A DNA stretch of 64,000 nt from Kordia algicida OT-1 (GCF_000154725.1 NZ_DS544873.1:4685085-4749084); one strand, 5' to 3'; positions 24,678 to 34,706 are shown, counted from the first letter of the stretch. Notes: generated from the sequence alone by a model not told the origin. Program-made: numbers and translations.

Positions 24678-26711
24678 CTAATTCTCTACTAATCCTGCAC
24701 GTTTCAATAATGCATCTGGTTTTGGTTCGCTTCCGCGGAAACGTTTGTATAAAGTCATAGGATGTTCGGTTCCACCTTTAGATAATACATGTGTTGCAAA
24801 TTTTGAAGCAACTTCTTTGTTAAAAATATCCGTTTCTTTAAAATATTCAAACGCATCAGCATCCAACACTTCTGCCCATTTGTAACTGTAATATCCAGAA
24901 GAATAGCCACCTTGAAAAATGTGTGAAAACGATGTGCTCATTGCAGTTTTTGGGTTTTCAGGAAACAAACGTGTGTTGGCAAAAGCGGCTTTTTCGTGTG
25001 CTTTTAAATCTGTAATTGACGTCGGATCGATTCCGTGCCAACTCATATCGAGCAATCCAAAACTCAATTGACGCAAGGTTGCCATTCCTTCTAAGAAGGT
25101 TGCAGAAGCTTTTATTTTTTCAATATATTCCATCGGAATGACTTCGCCAGTTTCATAGTGTTTTGCAAAAATAGCGAGCGCTTCTGCTTCATAACACCAA
25201 TTTTCCATTACTTGACTTGGCAATTCTACAAAATCCCAAAATACGGAAGTTCCGCTTAAACTTGGATACGTTGTGTCTGCTAACATTCCGTGTAACGCAT
25301 GTCCAAATTCATGGAAAAGTGTCGTAACTTCATTAAACGTTAATAAGGAAGGTTTTGATGGTGTGGGTTTGGTAAAATTACAGACAATAGATACATGCGG
25401 GCGTTCTACAACTCCATCTTTGCGTAGTTGCGATTTGTAGGAAGTCATCCAAGCTCCGTTTCGTTTTCCTTTTCGTGGATGGAAATCTGCATAAAATACT
25501 GCGACAAAATTATTGTTTCCATCAAACACTTCGTATGTTTTTACATCTTCATGATACACATCAATATCAGAAACTTGCTCAAAACGTAAATCAAATAACT
25601 TGTTAGCTACCGTAAAAGCGCCATCAATTACATTTTCAAGTTTAAAATACGGTTTCAGTTTTTCATCATCCAAATTGAATAATTCTTGCTTTAATTTTTC
25701 GGAATAATATGAACTATCCCAACTTTGTAATTGCTCAATTCCGTCTAGTTTTTTTGCAAAATTTGACAATTGTTTGAATTCGCGCTCCGCAGCAGGTTTT
25801 GCTTTTTCGAGCAATTCATTCAAAAATGAAAATACTTTTTTAGGTGTTTCTGCCATGCGTTCTTCCAACACAAAATGTGCATGCGTTTCATAACCTAATA
25901 AATTAGCTCGCTGATGACGCAGTTTTGCAATTTCCAACACATTTGCCTGATTGTCCAATTCGTCACCTTTAAAACATTTTGAACCAAATGCAGTTGCAAG
26001 TTTTTGGCGTAATTCGCGATTATCAGCATATTTCATAAACGGAATATAGCTTGGATATGCCAAAGTGAAAATCCAGCCTTCTTTGTTTTCGCTTTTCGCG
26101 ATAGCTCTTGCAGCTTCTAAAGCGCTACTAGGAATTCCAGCAACATCTTTTTTGTCGGTTAAATGCATTTGAAACTTATTGGTTTCAGCAAGTACATTTT
26201 CACCAAAAGTCAGGCTTAATTTAGCAAGTTTCTTATCAATATCACGAAGAATTTCTTTTTTATCGGCTGGTAAATTAGCTCCATTTCGTGAAAACGATTT
26301 GAACTTTTTATCTAATAATGTGTGTTGTTCTGTGGTCAGATTGAGAGTATCTTTTTGCTCATAAACCGCTTTTACACGTGTAAATAACTTTTCGTTTAGC
26401 GCAATATCATTAGATAATTCAGTCAACATCGGAGAAATTTCTTGGGCTAACTTTTGAATTGTTTCGTTTGTTTCTGCCGAATTCAGATTAAAAAAGATAC
26501 TTGTGATGCGATCTAATTGTGCTCCTGAATATTCCAACGGTTCAATGGTATTTTCAAAAGTTGGTACATTTTCATTTGCCGTAATGGTGTCAATTTCTTC
26601 TTTTGTACGTGAAATTTCTAGCTCAATTGCTGATTTAAAATCATTTACATCTATTTTGGAAAAAGGTGCTGTGGTATATTTTGTGAGAAATTTTGAAGTT
26701 AAAATATTCAT
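24678..26711 (-). CDS. M3-family zinc metallopeptidase (oligopeptidase / dipeptidyl carboxypeptidase type)
   Basis: A 677-residue cytoplasmic enzyme, the usual length for the Dcp/oligopeptidase A group. The zinc site is TTLFHEFGHALHGML near residue 470, with the third ligand glutamate in VFWDFVELPSQVMENW. RKGKRNGAWMTSYKSQ and FSHIFQGGYSSGYYSYKWAE are the family's substrate-binding regions. It breaks down short peptides. I cannot separate Dcp from OpdA activity by eye. It stands alone behind a repeat-rich spacer. Confidence 0.92.
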   Translation of the reverse strand: MNILTSKFLTKYTTAPFSKIDVNDFKSAIELEISRTKEEIDTITANENVPTFENTIEPLEYSGAQLDRITSIFFNLNSAETNETIQKLAQEISPMLTELSNDIALNEKLFTRVKAVYEQKDTLNLTTEQHTLLDKKFKSFSRNGANLPADKKEILRDIDKKLAKLSLTFGENVLAETNKFQMHLTDKKDVAGIPSSALEAARAIAKSENKEGWIFTLAYPSYIPFMKYADNRELRQKLATAFGSKCFKGDELDNQANVLEIAKLRHQRANLLGYETHAHFVLEERMAETPKKVFSFLNELLEKAKPAAEREFKQLSNFAKKLDGIEQLQSWDSSYYSEKLKQELFNLDDEKLKPYFKLENVIDGAFTVANKLFDLRFEQVSDIDVYHEDVKTYEVFDGNNNFVAVFYADFHPRKGKRNGAWMTSYKSQLRKDGVVERPHVSIVCNFTKPTPSKPSLLTFNEVTTLFHEFGHALHGMLADTTYPSLSGTSVFWDFVELPSQVMENWCYEAEALAIFAKHYETGEVIPMEYIEKIKASATFLEGMATLRQLSFGLLDMSWHGIDPTSITDLKAHEKAAFANTRLFPENPKTAMSTSFSHIFQGGYSSGYYSYKWAEVLDADAFEYFKETDIFNKEVASKFATHVLSKGGTEHPMTLYKRFRGSEPKPDALLKRAGLVEN

Positions 26712-26889
26712 TATATCTGAATTATATGTATTTAATCGAAATTTAAAATTTAAGTATGTAGGAAAAAACTAAATAAAAGTACTAGCTGTAATTTTATATA
26801 AACAAATTTAGGATCTCCCTTTTTATGAGATTCAAAGATAAAGATTTTACTCAAAACAATAAATGCCCCCAACAATGGAAAGTTTGACA

Positions 26890-29346
26890 ATGAAAAGAAT
26901 GTTTACAATTATTTTATTAATAGTAGGTGTTTCAACAATGATAGCGCAACCATCTTCTGATGGCTTTTATCTTGATGGAGTAGACGACTATATAGTTGTG
27001 CCAAATACTACTAATATTAATAGCACGACTACAAATAATAGAACTTACGAGACATATTTTAAAGTGACCTCAACAAGTAACCGACAAATGATCTTTAAGG
27101 AAGGTGCTGGAACTAGAGCTGTAATTGCTTATGTTGAGAATGGATACCTGATAATGGGAGCATATAACAGAGCAGATTATACTCCACAGTGGCAAGGTAC
27201 ATATTACAGAAAGCCTATTTCTGCAAATACATGGTATCATTTTGCATTTGTTTTTGATAATGCACAACCAGGAAATGCCACAACAAATCCTATGAATGCT
27301 TCAGCAAATACAGCTTTAAAATGGTATTTGGATGGTGTATTACAAACAGAATTGTCAGGTTACCAAGTGGGAGGACATAATACATTCCGAATTGGTTATA
27401 AAAATGAAAGTTTACGTTTTCCTACATGTGGTTCTTGGACTACTTCAGGAACATCAGAATATTGTTTTGGTTCTATTTCAAATGATGGTGGAGGAAATGA
27501 GTATTATTTTCAAGGAAATATTTGGGGTTTTAGAATTTGGAATGATGTTCGTACTGTAACAGAAATTAATGACAACAAAGATGTTTTAATTTCATCTGTA
27601 GGTACAGATGATCTAGTAGCAGCTTTAGATGGCGATACGCTTACTTATTTAAACAGTAGTGATAATCCAGTAGAAGCTGACGCATCCAATATAACTTCCA
27701 TTACCTGGTCTGCAACGGCTGCTTCAAATGATTGGAATACAGCAGCAAATTGGGATGGCGGTATTGTGCCAGATGCTTCTGAATTGGAATCAGTAATTAT
27801 TCCGAGTTCTACAAACTACCCAGTAATTACTTCACACATAAAAGTAGGTAAAATTCAAGTAGCAGCAACAGCTTCTGTTACCGTAAATGCTGGCGCAACA
27901 CTAGATGTATATTATGATCTTACAAACAATGGAACTATTACTATTGAAGACGACGGAGCGTTACTTTCACGAGAAAACAGAAATGTAAAAGGATCAGGGA
28001 ATTTTATCGTAAAACGTGATTCTCCAAATTATGCTGACAGATATTTTTATTCTTATTGGTCTACGCCAGTAGCTGAAACTGATGCCACTATTGCCACAAT
28101 TTTTCCAAATGTTGGAGGTTATGACTATTATTGGAACGCTTCAGCAACTAATGCTTTTTGGAATAACGATCATACTGACATGGAAGTGGGTAGAGGTTAT
28201 GCTCTTCGTGCAAATCATCTTGATGTAGAAACTGCGGTTTTTGATGGTACGGTAAATAATGGAAATATCACAGAGCCGGTTTATTACACGGTAGACCCTG
28301 ATACAGGGGAATCAGGATATAATATTATAGGAAACCCATATCCTTCTGCAATCGATTGGCAATCTTTTCAAAAAGACAACTCAGACGTAATTGAAGGAAC
28401 AGTTTATTATTGGAGGCAAACAGATGCGCCAATAGGAGACAACTTAGCTTCCGATTATATAGAATACAACAATACAGGGGCAAACCCTTTAGGTGCCGCA
28501 GATGGAAACATTGGAACTGCACAAGGATTTGCCGTACAAGCAAAAGCAGGTGGCGGAACGGTAACTTTCAAAAATACACACAGAGTTGTCGCAAATAATA
28601 CACAATTCTTTAGACCCAATAATGGAACAGATGGTTTGATTACTCCAGAATCAACTGTTGCTACAGAATCAAGCAATAGTCAAACAGATGGAAGATTATC
28701 ACTACGCATGTCTGGTGGCGGATTGTACGCAACACAATTGCTAGGCTTTATTCCAGAAGGAACAGAAGCCTATGATAATACTTATGACGGGCCATTTATC
28801 AATGAAGGCGCAAGCATTGAATTCTATTCTTACATAATAGACAGTAAAATGTCTATCCAAGCATTGCCAGAATTAACAAATCAATCTATGGAAATTCCTT
28901 TAGGATATCAAGTTGTATCAAGCGGAACATATACAATTCAGATTGATGCAGAATACATATCGGATGATTTTGATATCGTTTTGGAGGATAGATACGAAAG
29001 CACTTTTACTGATTTAAGACAAACTTCATATACATTCACAACGAATCCTACAGAAGAAAATGATCGTTTCTTCTTAAAAGTGCAATACAGAAATACATTA
29101 AGTGTTGAAGATTTAATAATTCCTGACGATGAAATAAATGCGCTGTTTACTAATAATGTATTGGTCACAGTTACTAATTACAAAGATCTAAAAACAATAT
29201 CTTTATATGATATTTCAGGTAAGAAATTAGTTGAAAGTGAATATACCCAAGCATTACAACTTCCTAAGCTATCTCAAGGAATATATTTGGTAAGTTATGT
29301 CTCTGAAAAAGGCAAATTGGTTACTAAGAAACTTATTAAGAATTAG
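26890..29346 (+). CDS. LamG-domain cell-surface protein with T9SS sorting domain, copy 1
   Basis: An 818-residue protein. The start MKRMFTIILLIVGVSTMIAQ is chosen over a Met nine codons upstream because it gives a signal peptide and exactly the length of copy 2. After the signal comes a concanavalin/LamG-like domain (DGFYLDGVDDYIVVPN to FRIWNDVRTVTEIN, residues ~20-240). Then come a repeat-like part with WNTAANWDGGIVPD, a beta-rich middle (FYSYWSTPVAETDATIATIF) and a conserved beta domain near DGRLSLRMSGGG. The last ~75 residues are a type A T9SS sorting domain (ISLYDISGKKLVES, LPKLSQGIYLVSY). Probably a secreted adhesin or glycan binder. Confidence 0.85.
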   Translation: MKRMFTIILLIVGVSTMIAQPSSDGFYLDGVDDYIVVPNTTNINSTTTNNRTYETYFKVTSTSNRQMIFKEGAGTRAVIAYVENGYLIMGAYNRADYTPQWQGTYYRKPISANTWYHFAFVFDNAQPGNATTNPMNASANTALKWYLDGVLQTELSGYQVGGHNTFRIGYKNESLRFPTCGSWTTSGTSEYCFGSISNDGGGNEYYFQGNIWGFRIWNDVRTVTEINDNKDVLISSVGTDDLVAALDGDTLTYLNSSDNPVEADASNITSITWSATAASNDWNTAANWDGGIVPDASELESVIIPSSTNYPVITSHIKVGKIQVAATASVTVNAGATLDVYYDLTNNGTITIEDDGALLSRENRNVKGSGNFIVKRDSPNYADRYFYSYWSTPVAETDATIATIFPNVGGYDYYWNASATNAFWNNDHTDMEVGRGYALRANHLDVETAVFDGTVNNGNITEPVYYTVDPDTGESGYNIIGNPYPSAIDWQSFQKDNSDVIEGTVYYWRQTDAPIGDNLASDYIEYNNTGANPLGAADGNIGTAQGFAVQAKAGGGTVTFKNTHRVVANNTQFFRPNNGTDGLITPESTVATESSNSQTDGRLSLRMSGGGLYATQLLGFIPEGTEAYDNTYDGPFINEGASIEFYSYIIDSKMSIQALPELTNQSMEIPLGYQVVSSGTYTIQIDAEYISDDFDIVLEDRYESTFTDLRQTSYTFTTNPTEENDRFFLKVQYRNTLSVEDLIIPDDEINALFTNNVLVTVTNYKDLKTISLYDISGKKLVESEYTQALQLPKLSQGIYLVSYVSEKGKLVTKKLIKN

Positions 29347-29599
29347 GTGTTTGGGTGTTGATAACTCTACTTCTAATGATCGGCTATTTGCCGAAATATC
29401 TTTTGTTTAAAAGTAGAATTTTTATAAGATAAATAAATATCCCATCGATCTATTTGTTTCTTTTATCGATTTTATACTATTTTTTTTGTAGGAAAAAACT
29501 ATTTTTGTATTCTATAGAATCTTTATATACCTGATATTCTGTAATTGCAAAATTTGAAAACCAAAGATAAAAAAATTACGTATATAAATTAAAAGCCAA

Positions 29600-32056
29600 A
29601 TGATGAAGAAACTATACACACTAGCAATATTATTGTTAACAGTATCTGGAATGATGGCACAACCACCGTCAGATGGATATTACCTAGATGGAACAGATGA
29701 TTATATTGAATTAAATGATTCCGATAATATAAATACAACCATAATTGCCAATAGAACTATTGAAGGATATTTTAAGGCAGACGATGCTACCACGAAGCAA
29801 GTTATTTATGAAGAAGGTGGAAACTCACGAGGAATTCTTATTTACGTAGAAAATAATTACATTATTGTTGGAGCTTACAACAGACCTAGTGGTGATTATA
29901 CACCGCAATGGGAAGGAACTTATTTTAGAGAACCTATTACTGATGATACTTGGTATCATGTAGCCCTCGTGTTTGACAATTTAGCACAGCCAACAGGTTC
30001 TACAATTTCAGCAACAAGTAACACAGCATTTAAATGGTATTTAGATGGAACACTTATGGACTCTAAAGCTGGTTTTCAAATTAGAGGACATTCAGGTGAT
30101 GTAAATTTAGGACGTTCAGACTCAAACATGCGTTATGCAAATTGCAGTACTTGGACTTCTGGAGGAAGTTCTGAATATTGTTTTAATAACAACACGCAGG
30201 TCTCATCAGGAAATTATTTCGCAGGAAATATTTGGGGATTCAGAATTTGGGATGATGTCCGAACAGCAACAGAAATTGATAATAATAAAGATGTACTCAT
30301 CACTACTGTTGGAACAGACAATTTAGTAGCAGCTTTGGATGGTGATACTGTCACATATTTAGACGATAGTGACGCCGTTACAACAGATTCTGCAAGTAAC
30401 AAAACGGTCATTACTTGGTCGGCAACGGCAGCTTCAACAAGTTGGACTACAGGAAGTAACTGGGTTGGCGGAACAGCTCCTGATGCTACAAAACTAGAAT
30501 CTGTAGTTATTCCGAGTTCCACAAACTATCCTGTACTTACAGCACATACTGTTGTTGGAGAGCTAACGGTAGATGCTTCAGCTTCTATTACAGTAAATGC
30601 TGGCGCAACATTAGATGTGTATTATGATCTTACAAATAATGGAACAATTACAGTTGAAAATGATGGAGCATTACTAGCTAGAGAAAACAGAGATGTAAAA
30701 GGATCAGGGAATTTTATAATAAAACGTGATTCTCCAAATTATACTGACAGATATTTTTATTCTTATTGGTCTACGCCAGTAGCTGAAACTGATGCCACTA
30801 TTGCCACAATTTTTCCAAATGTTGGAGGTTATGACTATTATTGGAACGCTTCTGCGACCAATGCTTTTTGGAATAACGATCATACTGACATGGAAGTGGG
30901 TAGAGGTTATGCTCTTAGAGCAAATCATTTTAATGTAGAAACTGCGGTTTTTGATGGTACTGTAAATAATGGTGATATCACGGAAACCGTATATTATACA
31001 GTTGATCCAGGTACAAGCGAATCAGGATATAATATCATTGGAAATCCATATCCTTCTGCAATCGATTGGCAATCTTTTCAAAAAGACAATACCGATGTCA
31101 TTGAAGGAACTGTATACTATTGGAGGCAAACAGATGCACCAATAGGAGACAATTTAGCTTCCGATTATATTGAATATAACAATACAGGTTCAAACCCTTT
31201 AGGTGCCGCAGATGGAAACATTGGAACTGCACAAGGATTTGCGGTACAAGCAAAAGCAGGTGGCGGAACGGTAACTTTCAAAAATACACACAGAGTTGTC
31301 GCAAATAATACACAATTCTTTAGACCAAATAATGGAACAGATGGTTTGATTACTCCAGGATCTACTGTTGCTACAGAATCAAGCAATAGTCAAACAGATG
31401 GAAGATTATCACTACGCATGTCTGGTGGCGGATTGTACGCTACACAATTACTAGGCTTTATTCCAGATGGAACAGAAGCTTACGATGATACATTTGACGG
31501 ACCATTTATCAATGAAGGAGCAGGAATTGAATTTTATTCATATGTGACAAATAGTAAAATGGCGATTCAGGCATTGCCAGAATTGACAAATCAATCTATG
31601 GAAATTCCTTTAGGATATCAAGTTGTGTCAAGTGGAACATATACAATTCAGATTGATGCAGAATACATATCAGATGATTTTGATATCGTTTTGGAAGATA
31701 GATACGAAAGCACTTTTACTGATTTAAGACAAACTTCATATACATTCACAGCGAATCCTACAGAAGAAAATGATCGTTTCTTCTTAAAAGTGCAATACAG
31801 AAATACATTAAGTGTAGAAGATGTTGTAGTTTCTGAAGACGAAGTAAATGTATTATTCAATGATAATGCGCTTAAAACCATTACAAAGCGTTCAGACTTT
31901 GAAACAATTGCGCTGTATGATATTTCAGGAAAGCAGTTAATTCAGCGTGAATATTCAGATGTAGTTACTATGCCACAATTAGCAAGAGGTGTATATGTAG
32001 TGAAGTATACTACTGATAACGGAATCGTGCTCACAAAAAAAGTGCTAAAGTCTTAA
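29600..32056 (+). CDS. LamG-domain cell-surface protein with T9SS sorting domain, copy 2
   Basis: Also 818 residues, with the same architecture as the gene 2710 bp upstream: signal peptide MMKKLYTLAILLLTVSGMMA, LamG-like domain, ANW-type segment (here GSNWVGG), central beta part and T9SS type A end (IALYDISGKQLIQ, MPQLARGVYVVKYT). The central part is almost identical to copy 1 at nucleotide level, while the LamG and sorting domains differ clearly. A TATTTTTG box at 29500-29507 and a GTAGGAAAAAACTA shared with copy 1 lie upstream. Confidence 0.85.
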   Translation: MMKKLYTLAILLLTVSGMMAQPPSDGYYLDGTDDYIELNDSDNINTTIIANRTIEGYFKADDATTKQVIYEEGGNSRGILIYVENNYIIVGAYNRPSGDYTPQWEGTYFREPITDDTWYHVALVFDNLAQPTGSTISATSNTAFKWYLDGTLMDSKAGFQIRGHSGDVNLGRSDSNMRYANCSTWTSGGSSEYCFNNNTQVSSGNYFAGNIWGFRIWDDVRTATEIDNNKDVLITTVGTDNLVAALDGDTVTYLDDSDAVTTDSASNKTVITWSATAASTSWTTGSNWVGGTAPDATKLESVVIPSSTNYPVLTAHTVVGELTVDASASITVNAGATLDVYYDLTNNGTITVENDGALLARENRDVKGSGNFIIKRDSPNYTDRYFYSYWSTPVAETDATIATIFPNVGGYDYYWNASATNAFWNNDHTDMEVGRGYALRANHFNVETAVFDGTVNNGDITETVYYTVDPGTSESGYNIIGNPYPSAIDWQSFQKDNTDVIEGTVYYWRQTDAPIGDNLASDYIEYNNTGSNPLGAADGNIGTAQGFAVQAKAGGGTVTFKNTHRVVANNTQFFRPNNGTDGLITPGSTVATESSNSQTDGRLSLRMSGGGLYATQLLGFIPDGTEAYDDTFDGPFINEGAGIEFYSYVTNSKMAIQALPELTNQSMEIPLGYQVVSSGTYTIQIDAEYISDDFDIVLEDRYESTFTDLRQTSYTFTANPTEENDRFFLKVQYRNTLSVEDVVVSEDEVNVLFNDNALKTITKRSDFETIALYDISGKQLIQREYSDVVTMPQLARGVYVVKYTTDNGIVLTKKVLKS

Positions 32057-32131
32057 ATTAGAGTTATTAAGAACCATAAATTTTGCGTATCATTGCCGTA
32101 GAGAGACTAAATGCCCTCAAAAATCTCTATT

Positions 32132-32929
32132 ATGAAAGCAACATTACTACCAGCACTTTTCTTTCTAGGAATACTCTTTGTTTCTTACGGACAAGAATGT
32201 GGAAACCCTTGGATCAATTATAAGAAACAAAACGACAAACTTGAAAAAGTAGCTACTGAAAACAGCCCTACAGATGGTCGTATTTCATTGCGTTTGGCAG
32301 GAAATGGTTCGTTTGTTACCATTCTTCTTGGATTTATTCCAGAAGGAACTGTAAATTTTGACGATGGTTATGATGGTCCATTTATAAACGATGGCGCCGT
32401 TATAGAGTTTTATTCTTTCTTAGGAACAACGCGACTTTCCATTCAAGCTTTGCCTGAACTCACAAACGTAAACACGCAAGTACCATTAGGATACGAACTT
32501 ACTTCTGATGATATGTATACCATATCAATAGATGCGGAATTTTTAAATCCTAATTTTGATATCATCTTAGAAGATACTCAAGAAAATATTTTGACAGACT
32601 TACGTCAAACAAGCTATACATTTTCAGGTGTTATTGGAGAAGCTCATAGTCGTTTTTACCTCAATTTAGTATATCGCAATACATTAAGTATAAACGATGA
32701 CATAACATCATCTAAGGAGGTTTTTGAATATTTTATAGAAAATACTATAAATTTTGTGACGAAAAGAACAGATATAGAAAAGGTAGTACTTTACAATTTA
32801 GCAGGAAAACGTATAACTTCTAGCAATTTTAAAAAGAAAATAACCTTCAAAAACCTACCAAAAGGGATCTATTTTATACAATACACAACAACTTCAGGAA
32901 GTAAAATTATCAAGAAAATCATCAAATAA
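32132..32929 (+). CDS. Short T9SS protein related to the C-terminal third of the LamG pair
   Basis: A 265-residue protein starting MKATLLPALFFLGILFVSYG, a signal peptide. From about residue 40 it follows the end of the two upstream proteins: PTDGRISLRLAGNGSFVTIL, LGFIPEGT, YDGPFIN, IQALPELTN and LTDLRQTSYTF, then a T9SS type A sorting domain (VVLYNLAGKRITSS, LPKGIYFIQY). It lacks the LamG and middle domains and has its own signal peptide, so it is a free-standing version of the conserved C-terminal beta module rather than a fragment. It lies 75 nt after copy 2. Confidence 0.8.
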   Translation: MKATLLPALFFLGILFVSYGQECGNPWINYKKQNDKLEKVATENSPTDGRISLRLAGNGSFVTILLGFIPEGTVNFDDGYDGPFINDGAVIEFYSFLGTTRLSIQALPELTNVNTQVPLGYELTSDDMYTISIDAEFLNPNFDIILEDTQENILTDLRQTSYTFSGVIGEAHSRFYLNLVYRNTLSINDDITSSKEVFEYFIENTINFVTKRTDIEKVVLYNLAGKRITSSNFKKKITFKNLPKGIYFIQYTTTSGSKIIKKIIK

Positions 32930-33154
32930 CTCAAAAAAATAACGTCTTGTCTTTTATATGTGCATTTCATCGATTTAGTATAGAAATGTATTTCACTATG
33001 ATTCGAATTATCAGATAATTAAGAATTTTGTCCTGTTGATTTAGTAGAAAAATGTTTTTCAAGGTTTAACAATATATGTAACCTGCTTAACACATAATTA
33101 CAGTGTTAATAGCCCTAATAACTGTATTATAATTAAAATGGATTGGTTGATGTA

Positions 33155-33187
33155 AAACCCTTTAAGTACAACTTAAAGGGTTTTTTT
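33155..33187 (+). terminator. Rho-independent terminator
   Basis: AAACCCTTTAAGT, loop ACA, ACTTAAAGGGTTT is a perfect 13-bp stem followed by T residues to 33187. It lies 226 nt after the last T9SS gene and would end its transcript. Confidence 0.85.
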
Positions 33188-33424
33188 ATGACATATATTG
33201 AAGTGCAAAGATGTAAAATAAAAGAAGAAATACCTTTCGTCGAAAAGTTTGTGCACTTAAACGAGAAAGCATATTTAAAACAGTTCAAAAAGTAAAAAAG
33301 ATAAACAAAGCAATACATTTGAATCATCAATACAAACTACTTTATCCAAATTTATTTTTGGGGTAAAAAATGATTAATAATATGGTAGGTTAGTTTTATT
33401 TTTAAATGGTTTGTAAAGATAATG

Positions 33425-33448
33425 AAGCCGCTTTTCGAAGCGGCTTTT
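33425..33448 (+). terminator. Rho-independent terminator
   Basis: AAGCCGCTT, loop TTCG, AAGCGGCTT then TT: a 9-bp GC-rich stem with a short T-run. No open gene ends here, so it may terminate a small RNA or read-through from upstream. Confidence 0.7.
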
Positions 33449-33602
33449 ATTATTATATGTAGTATATCAAAGCTTCTCACTACAAATCTATCTTTTCTAA
33501 AAACTTCAAGTCTTCTTCTTAAAAAGACGTTAAAAAATACCGCGAATTTCAAAAGAGTTCATCTTAACATCGTATGAGCTAACACATTTTTCATGTAGAT
33601 TT

Positions 33603-33610
33603 TATATTTG
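33603..33610 (+). promoter_or_regulatory. Candidate hpf promoter -7 box
   Basis: TATATTTG fits TAnnTTTG. It overlaps a possible upstream start at 33608, which supports the later start at 33662 and a leader of about 45 nt. Confidence 0.45.
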
Positions 33611-33661
33611 GATAAATGCTGTAAGGGCATACAATACGAACCTTTTAAATACAAAATAGAT

Positions 33662-33964
33662 ATGGATATAATATTTGAATATCACGATGTAACCGCAAGT
33701 GAATCTCTAGAAGCATTTGCTACAGAAAAAATAAACAAACTAGCAGAAAAATATCAAATGGTCATCCGAGCTGATGTGTTTTTTAAAACAGAAAATACAT
33801 CTTCAGACGAAACAGGAATGATCTGCAACATTCGTTTGAGTTTGCCAGGTCCACGATTATTCGCAGAAGCGAGTCACGATAACTTTAGAGATGCTATCTC
33901 AGAATCTGTGAATGATTTAGAACGCCAATTACGCAAGCGAAAAGAAAAAATGATGACACACTAA
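33662..33964 (+). CDS. hpf: Ribosome hibernation promoting factor / RaiA family (short form)
   Basis: A 100-residue protein starting MDIIFEYHDVTASESLEAFA. Its beta-alpha-beta-beta-beta-alpha layout, the segment YQMVIRADVFFKTENTSSDE and the helix FRDAISESVNDLERQLRKRK ending in basic residues fit short HPF/YfiA proteins, which bind the 30S subunit in slow growth and protect or pair ribosomes. A frame extension to 33608 is rejected because it runs through the promoter box. It lacks the C-terminal domain of long HPF. Confidence 0.87.
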   Translation: MDIIFEYHDVTASESLEAFATEKINKLAEKYQMVIRADVFFKTENTSSDETGMICNIRLSLPGPRLFAEASHDNFRDAISESVNDLERQLRKRKEKMMTH

Positions 33965-34009
33965 AAATCATTCAGATTAAAAATTAATAATAAAAACAAA
34001 AAAAGAACT

Positions 34010-34675
34010 ATGCAGAAGAATAAAGAAAATATATTAGTTGCAGGAGCAACAGGAAACACAGGAAATAAAGTTGTAAACTTATTAAAGCAATCTCAATACT
34101 TCAATCCGATTGCAATGGTGCGTAAAGAAGAACAACGTGCTCAATTTGAAAATAAAAACATAGAAACCGTTATGGGCGATTTGGAAGAAGACCTCTCAAA
34201 TGCTGTCAAAAATGTAGACAAAATTATTTTTGCGGCAGGATCTAACGGAAAAAAAGTGATTGCTGTAGATCAAGAAGGTGCTAAAAGATTGATTGACGCC
34301 GGAAAAAAAGAACGTGTAAAGAAATTTGTTATGTTGAGCTCCATGGGCGCAGATCAGCCAGAAAAAGCAGGAGATTTACAAGATTACATGCAAGCCAAAG
34401 CAAATGCTGACGATTACCTAAGAATTAGCACACTTGATTATGCAATTGTACGTCCAGGAACATTGACAAATGAAGCCGGATTAGGAAAAATAAAATTGGG
34501 TGATCAGTTAGATCGTTCAGGGGAAATCAGTCGTGACGATGTCGCACAAACTTTAGTAAGATCTCTACATGATGATGCAGCGCACAACAGGACTTTTGAA
34601 ATTCTTAAAGGAGAATCATTAATTGCAGACGAAATGGATAAAGTTGCTAAAAGAGACGAATATATCGTCAAATAA
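34010..34675 (+). CDS. NmrA/SDR_a5-like NAD(P)-binding oxidoreductase
   Basis: A 221-residue atypical short-chain dehydrogenase. The N-terminal NILVAGATGNTGNKVVNLLK is the dinucleotide-binding loop, NVDKIIFAAGSNGKK marks the next strand, and MLSSMGADQPEKAG followed by YMQAKANADDYL is the region where SDR_a5 proteins replace the usual YxxxK. It may act as an NAD(P)H-dependent reductase or redox sensor. Its end faces purE across a hairpin element. Confidence 0.85.
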   Translation: MQKNKENILVAGATGNTGNKVVNLLKQSQYFNPIAMVRKEEQRAQFENKNIETVMGDLEEDLSNAVKNVDKIIFAAGSNGKKVIAVDQEGAKRLIDAGKKERVKKFVMLSSMGADQPEKAGDLQDYMQAKANADDYLRISTLDYAIVRPGTLTNEAGLGKIKLGDQLDRSGEISRDDVAQTLVRSLHDDAAHNRTFEILKGESLIADEMDKVAKRDEYIVK

Positions 34676-34706
34676 GCATAATTTATCCTAGTATCGGAAA
34701 CTAAAA

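Larger units (their letters stand above)
32930..33661. other. Gene-free stretch with two hairpin terminators
   Basis: I see no gene with coding character; the short open frames here are AT-rich and cross the hairpins. Contents are a strong terminator at 33155-33187, a second hairpin at 33425-33448, TAnnTTTG-like boxes at 33314-33321 (TACATTTG) and 33353-33360 (TATTTTTG), and the hpf promoter box at 33603. A small RNA between about 33325 and 33448 is possible but unproven. Confidence 0.5.

Noticed and set aside
32994-33552. Short minus-strand open frames in the 33-kb spacer
   Set aside because: They read through terminator hairpins, have no credible start region and resemble AT-rich random sequence.
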